A stretch of 8,667 bases of DNA from Patescibacteria group bacterium (GTDB taxonomy: Bacteria > Patescibacteriota > Kazan-3B-28 > UBA10110). Every line of letters starts with the position of its first letter. The stretch's first letter is position 1. This document shows positions 6,625 to 8,667 of the stretch, piece after piece. The notes beneath the pieces are model-generated. The model was not told the DNA's origin and did no database searches. It worked only from the letters and a program-made list of their open reading frames with translations. The position numbers and the translations under genes were made by a program. Location of the stretch: the NCBI GenBank assembly GCA_003524745.1, contig DQGN01000035.1, positions 1 to 8,667 of the forward strand, in the 5' to 3' direction.

Positions 6625-7845
6625 ATGTTGAAACTCGAACCACCCCAGTTATCTAAATTGATTGTCTCCGTCGCCAGCTTTTTGTTTGTTTTGGGGTTAG
6701 GTTATTGGTTGGGTTTTACTCATGGCGCTTACCAAAGATTGAGCTTACAAAATATGTGGGTGAGTTGGCACGAGGATATTTTGAAGTATCAAAAGAGCCA
6801 ACCAGATTTTACCTTGTATACCGATGTCGTTCAACTCTTGGATGAAAAATATTACGGCGATATTAATTTTAAGGATTTATTATACGGCAGTATCAAAGGA
6901 GCAGTAGCTGCTTTGGGCGATCATTATACTTCTTTTAGCACTCCGGCCGAGAGCCGAGATTTTTTCACTAATCTGAACGGTGTCTATGAGGGGATTGGTA
7001 TCGAAATTGATTTTGTTGGAGAGCGCTTGTTAGTGATCACTCCTATGGATGGCTCTCCGGCTAAGATGGCTGGTGTACAAGCAAAGGACGAAATTCTGGC
7101 CATCGACGGGAATAGCACTACTGGGCTTACTTTAGACGAGGCGGTGAGATTAATCCAAGGTCTGCGGGGCACGGAAGTAGTGTTGATTATTAAGCGGGAT
7201 GGCGAAATTAAACCCTTAGAATTCAAAATCACCCGCAATTTGATTAGAATCCCCAGCGTTAAACTTAACTCTTTCGTTGATGGTTTGGCTGTAATCGAGA
7301 TTACTAAATTTAGCAGCGACAGCAATAAATTATTCAATGCTATCGTACGAGATTTGTTAATCAAAGATGTGCGCGGCGTTGTCTTAGATATGCGTAACAA
7401 CCCTGGCGGGTTCTTGGATGTGGGGGTCAAGATTGCCAACGAATTTATCGGAAGCGGCATGATCGTAGAAGAACGCTTCAAGGATGGCAAAGTAACGCCA
7501 TTTTATGCCGATGGTACAGGGAAGTTAACCGAAATCCCCATTGTCATCTTGATTAATGAGGGAAGCGCCTCGGCAGCCGAGATCGTGGCGGGGGCCCTCC
7601 AGGACAACGACCGAGCGATCTTAGTGGGGAATGATAGCTATGGTAAAGGTAGTGTTCAGGAGATTGATGAGATGGCGGACGGCTCTGCTTTACGGATGAC
7701 AGTAGCCCACTGGTATACCCCCGCTGGGCGGTCGATTAGCCAGGGGGGCATTCGGCCTGATATATTAGTAAAGGAGGGGGAGTCAGAGGAAGAAGATGCC
7801 CAACTCCTCAAGGCCATCGCCACATTACAGAATCTGGTTAAATAA
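6625..7845 (+). CDS. ctpA: C-terminal processing protease, S41 family (CtpA/CtpB-like)
   Basis: This is a membrane-anchored serine protease acting outside the cytoplasmic membrane. With ATG 6625 it has 406 residues; an in-frame TTG at 6604 would overlap the previous gene and add LIRYLV, which is less likely. A single hydrophobic anchor lies at about 11-30. A PDZ domain (about 117-192; YEGIGIEI, GSPAKMAGVQAKDEILAIDG) gates access in this family. The catalytic dyad is Ser316 in GSASAAEIV and Lys341 in YGKGSVQ, 25 residues apart as in E. coli Tsp and B. subtilis CtpB; Gln345 sits at the usual Lys+4. It follows the M23 gene by 10 bases without a clear Shine-Dalgarno, so the two are probably coexpressed. 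Family members trim or degrade envelope proteins, so the M23 peptidase is a possible substrate; that is inference. Confidence 0.93.
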   Translation: MLKLEPPQLSKLIVSVASFLFVLGLGYWLGFTHGAYQRLSLQNMWVSWHEDILKYQKSQPDFTLYTDVVQLLDEKYYGDINFKDLLYGSIKGAVAALGDHYTSFSTPAESRDFFTNLNGVYEGIGIEIDFVGERLLVITPMDGSPAKMAGVQAKDEILAIDGNSTTGLTLDEAVRLIQGLRGTEVVLIIKRDGEIKPLEFKITRNLIRIPSVKLNSFVDGLAVIEITKFSSDSNKLFNAIVRDLLIKDVRGVVLDMRNNPGGFLDVGVKIANEFIGSGMIVEERFKDGKVTPFYADGTGKLTEIPIVILINEGSASAAEIVAGALQDNDRAILVGNDSYGKGSVQEIDEMADGSALRMTVAHWYTPAGRSISQGGIRPDILVKEGESEEEDAQLLKAIATLQNLVK

Positions 7846-7856
7846 TGTTGATTAGT

Positions 7857-7943
7857 ATGAATCCCGTTATAGATAGCGTAATGTGCAAATCTAATAGGTA
7901 TAACAAACATTCTAATTTATTTATCTCCTCGGTTATTAATTAA
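7857..7943 (+). CDS. Possible 28-codon leader ORF before rplI
   Basis: ATG 7857 opens a frame reading [13 protein letters not shown]... to TAA 7941-7943. The last base of the stop is the first base of ATG 7943 (TAATG), which is in frame with rplI. The first codons lie in the block shared with element E1, where the corresponding frame reads MNPVRDSVI and stops at once. It has no Shine-Dalgarno and no recognisable homology, and may not be translated. Noted because TAATG overlaps favour coupled initiation. Confidence 0.2.
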   Translation: MNPVIDSVMCKSNRYNKHSNLFISSVIN

Positions 7944-7965
7944 TGGAAGTCTATAACGGGATGAA
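7857..7965 (+). repeat. 109-nt element E2 ending on the rplI start codon
   Basis: This is the second copy of the element at 2419-2527. ATCCCGTTATAGAT (7861-7874) pairs with GTCTATAACGGGAT (7949-7962) over 14 positions, one of them a G-T (RNA G-U) pair, enclosing 74 bases as in E1. ATGAA flanks it at 7857-7861 and 7961-7965; the right copy is the start of rplI. The block 7856-7882 matches 2418-2444 at 26 of 27 bases, and the single change in the stem is compensated on the other arm. The loop has diverged, with several clear transitions (compare 2477-2486 with 7915-7924). It occupies nearly all of the ctpA-rplI gap. Confidence 0.75.
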
Positions 7966-8407
7966 AGTCATATTAAAGAAAGAGGTCGCTGGACTGGGAC
8001 ACCCTGGGGAGGTGAAAGAAGTTGCTCCGGGTTATGCGCGCAATTTTTTGATGCTAAGGGGTCTCGCGGAAATGGCGACTCCTGAAAAGTTGGAGCAACT
8101 AGAAAAACAACAGGAGAAGAAGCAGAAAGATTTTGAGAAGATCCATCAGAAATGGCAAGACATTGTTAAGATGTTGCCCAATATCCATCTGGTGTTTAAG
8201 CGGAAGGCTTCTAAATTGGGCAAGCTTTTCGCTGGGGTAGGGGCTGATCATATTGCTGCAGACTTATCCACTAAAGTTCATTATGCAGTAGACCCAGTGT
8301 CAGTAATTTTGTCTAAACCAATCAAATCTTTAGGCGAGCATACGGTCAAGGTGGTATTTTCTCCCAACCTCGAAGGCGAATTCCACATAACCGTCTTATC
8401 CGAATAA
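7961..8407 (+). CDS. rplI: 50S ribosomal protein L9
   Basis: This large-subunit protein binds 23S rRNA near the L1 stalk base and helps keep reading frame. The 148 residues have the usual two-domain form. The N-terminal domain ([21 protein letters not shown] then GYARNFL, about 1-35) carries the L9 signature. A Lys/Glu/Gln-rich helix (about 42-70) follows, then the C-terminal domain (about 75-148; [10 protein letters not shown], ending EFHITVLSE). ATG 7961 is chosen because L9 proteins begin MKVIL; an upstream in-frame ATG at 7943 would add MEVYNG, encoded by the 3' arm of element E2. No Shine-Dalgarno precedes 7961. Some CPR lineages are reported to lack L9, so its presence may help to place the organism. 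Confidence 0.95.
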   Translation: MKVILKKEVAGLGHPGEVKEVAPGYARNFLMLRGLAEMATPEKLEQLEKQQEKKQKDFEKIHQKWQDIVKMLPNIHLVFKRKASKLGKLFAGVGADHIAADLSTKVHYAVDPVSVILSKPIKSLGEHTVKVVFSPNLEGEFHITVLSE

Positions 8408-8615
8408 TTTTTTGTCATTCCGACCACCTTTCTGTCATCCCAGACCGGATTGCTAAAAGCAAATCAGGATCTGGGATCCCTGCCTACCATGCCTCACGGC
8501 AGGTAAACCGGCAGGCAGACAGACATAAAAACAAACAAAATCGTAATTTTTATTTTCTTGTCTGGATTCCCGCCTACGCCCGCCCTGGGCGAGGCTACGC
8601 GGGAATGACAAAAAA
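8408..8615. repeat. Composite GTCATTC repeat (copy C) with perfect 14-bp ends
   Basis: TTTTTTGTCATTCC (8408-8421) and GGAATGACAAAAAA (8602-8615) are exact reverse complements bounding 208 bases. Nested inside are ATCCCAGA/TCTGGGAT (8437-8444, 8470-8477), CCTGCC/GGCAGG (8479-8484, 8498-8503) and ATTCCCGC/GCGGGAAT (8566-8573, 8599-8606). It starts on the base after the rplI stop codon and ends 11 bases before the next gene. It shares the GTCATTC ends with copies A and B and is G/C-richer in its hairpins than the flanks. No reading frame of note. MITE-like; might also form a transcription barrier between genes. Confidence 0.7.
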
Positions 8616-8626
8616 GAACTATCGAT

Positions 8627-8667
8627 ATGAAAGAAAATGATTTAATGAAAGACATTGTGGCTCTCTG
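8627..8667 (+). CDS. Start of a gene cut by the window end, possibly glycyl-tRNA synthetase
   Basis: ATG 8627 opens a frame reading MKENDLMKDIVAL and continuing past the last base; an in-frame ATG also occurs at 8645. The final bases TG would complete Cys (TGT/TGC) or Trp (TGG), or a TGA stop. From memory, class II single-chain glycyl-tRNA synthetases begin with a similar [DE]KIV[SA]LCKRRG stretch, so this is a reasonable guess, but 13 residues are too few to be sure. No Shine-Dalgarno is seen; the leader is the end of repeat copy C. Confidence 0.4.
   Translation, partial: MKENDLMKDIVAL

Noticed and set aside
6984..7490. 168-codon open frame on the minus strand inside the S41 gene
   Set aside because: It lies entirely antisense to a well-supported protease with catalytic motifs, has a low-complexity Ser/Ile/Leu-rich product and resembles no family I know.
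8405..8421. T-run after rplI as an intrinsic terminator
   Set aside because: The six T bases come before, not after, a hairpin; they are one arm of the terminal inverted repeat of copy C.

Overview
The window reads as a piece of a bacterial chromosome, most likely from a Patescibacteria / Candidate Phyla Radiation (CPR) organism. The grounds are a short intergenic-repeat-rich layout, a DUF11-type surface protein, the order prfB-ftsE-ftsX-M23 peptidase-S41 peptidase, and start codons that mostly lack a Shine-Dalgarno sequence. This placement is an inference, since no marker gene was searched. UGA is a stop here: an RF2 gene is present and its programmed frameshift site is built around UGA. That argues against the CPR groups that read UGA as glycine. 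All recognised genes lie on the + strand.

Layout: 1-2037 is the 3' part of a large surface protein with five Ig-like repeats, a DUF11-like domain and a C-terminal membrane anchor. 2038-2522 has no gene but holds several hairpins, a GTCATTC-type dispersed repeat and the first copy of an unusual 109-nt element (E1). 2523-3621 is prfB, whose real start lies upstream of its long open frame and is joined to it by a classic +1 frameshift at CTT-TGA-C. 3622-3794 holds a good promoter candidate and a second GTCATTC repeat. 3795-7845 is a cell-envelope operon: ftsE, ftsX, an EnvC-like M23 peptidase and a CtpA-like S41 protease. 7846-7960 is the second copy of the 109-nt element (E2). 7961-8407 is rplI. 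8408-8615 is a composite repeat with perfect 14-bp ends, and 8627 onward is the start of one more gene, possibly glycyl-tRNA synthetase.

How the genes fit together: FtsEX is an inner-membrane ABC-type complex that transmits the state of the division machinery to a peptidoglycan hydrolase outside the membrane. The next gene supplies a coiled-coil M23 peptidase with its zinc ligands intact, and the S41 protease after it is a plausible processing enzyme for envelope proteins.

The most unusual observation is the pair E1/E2. Each is 109 nt, flanked by ATGAA, closed by a 14-bp inverted repeat with a compensatory base-pair change, and ends exactly on the start codon of a translation-machinery gene (prfB and rplI). 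They align without gaps at about two thirds identity. They could be a cis-acting translational control element or a mobile palindromic element that settled at start codons; the sequence alone does not decide.
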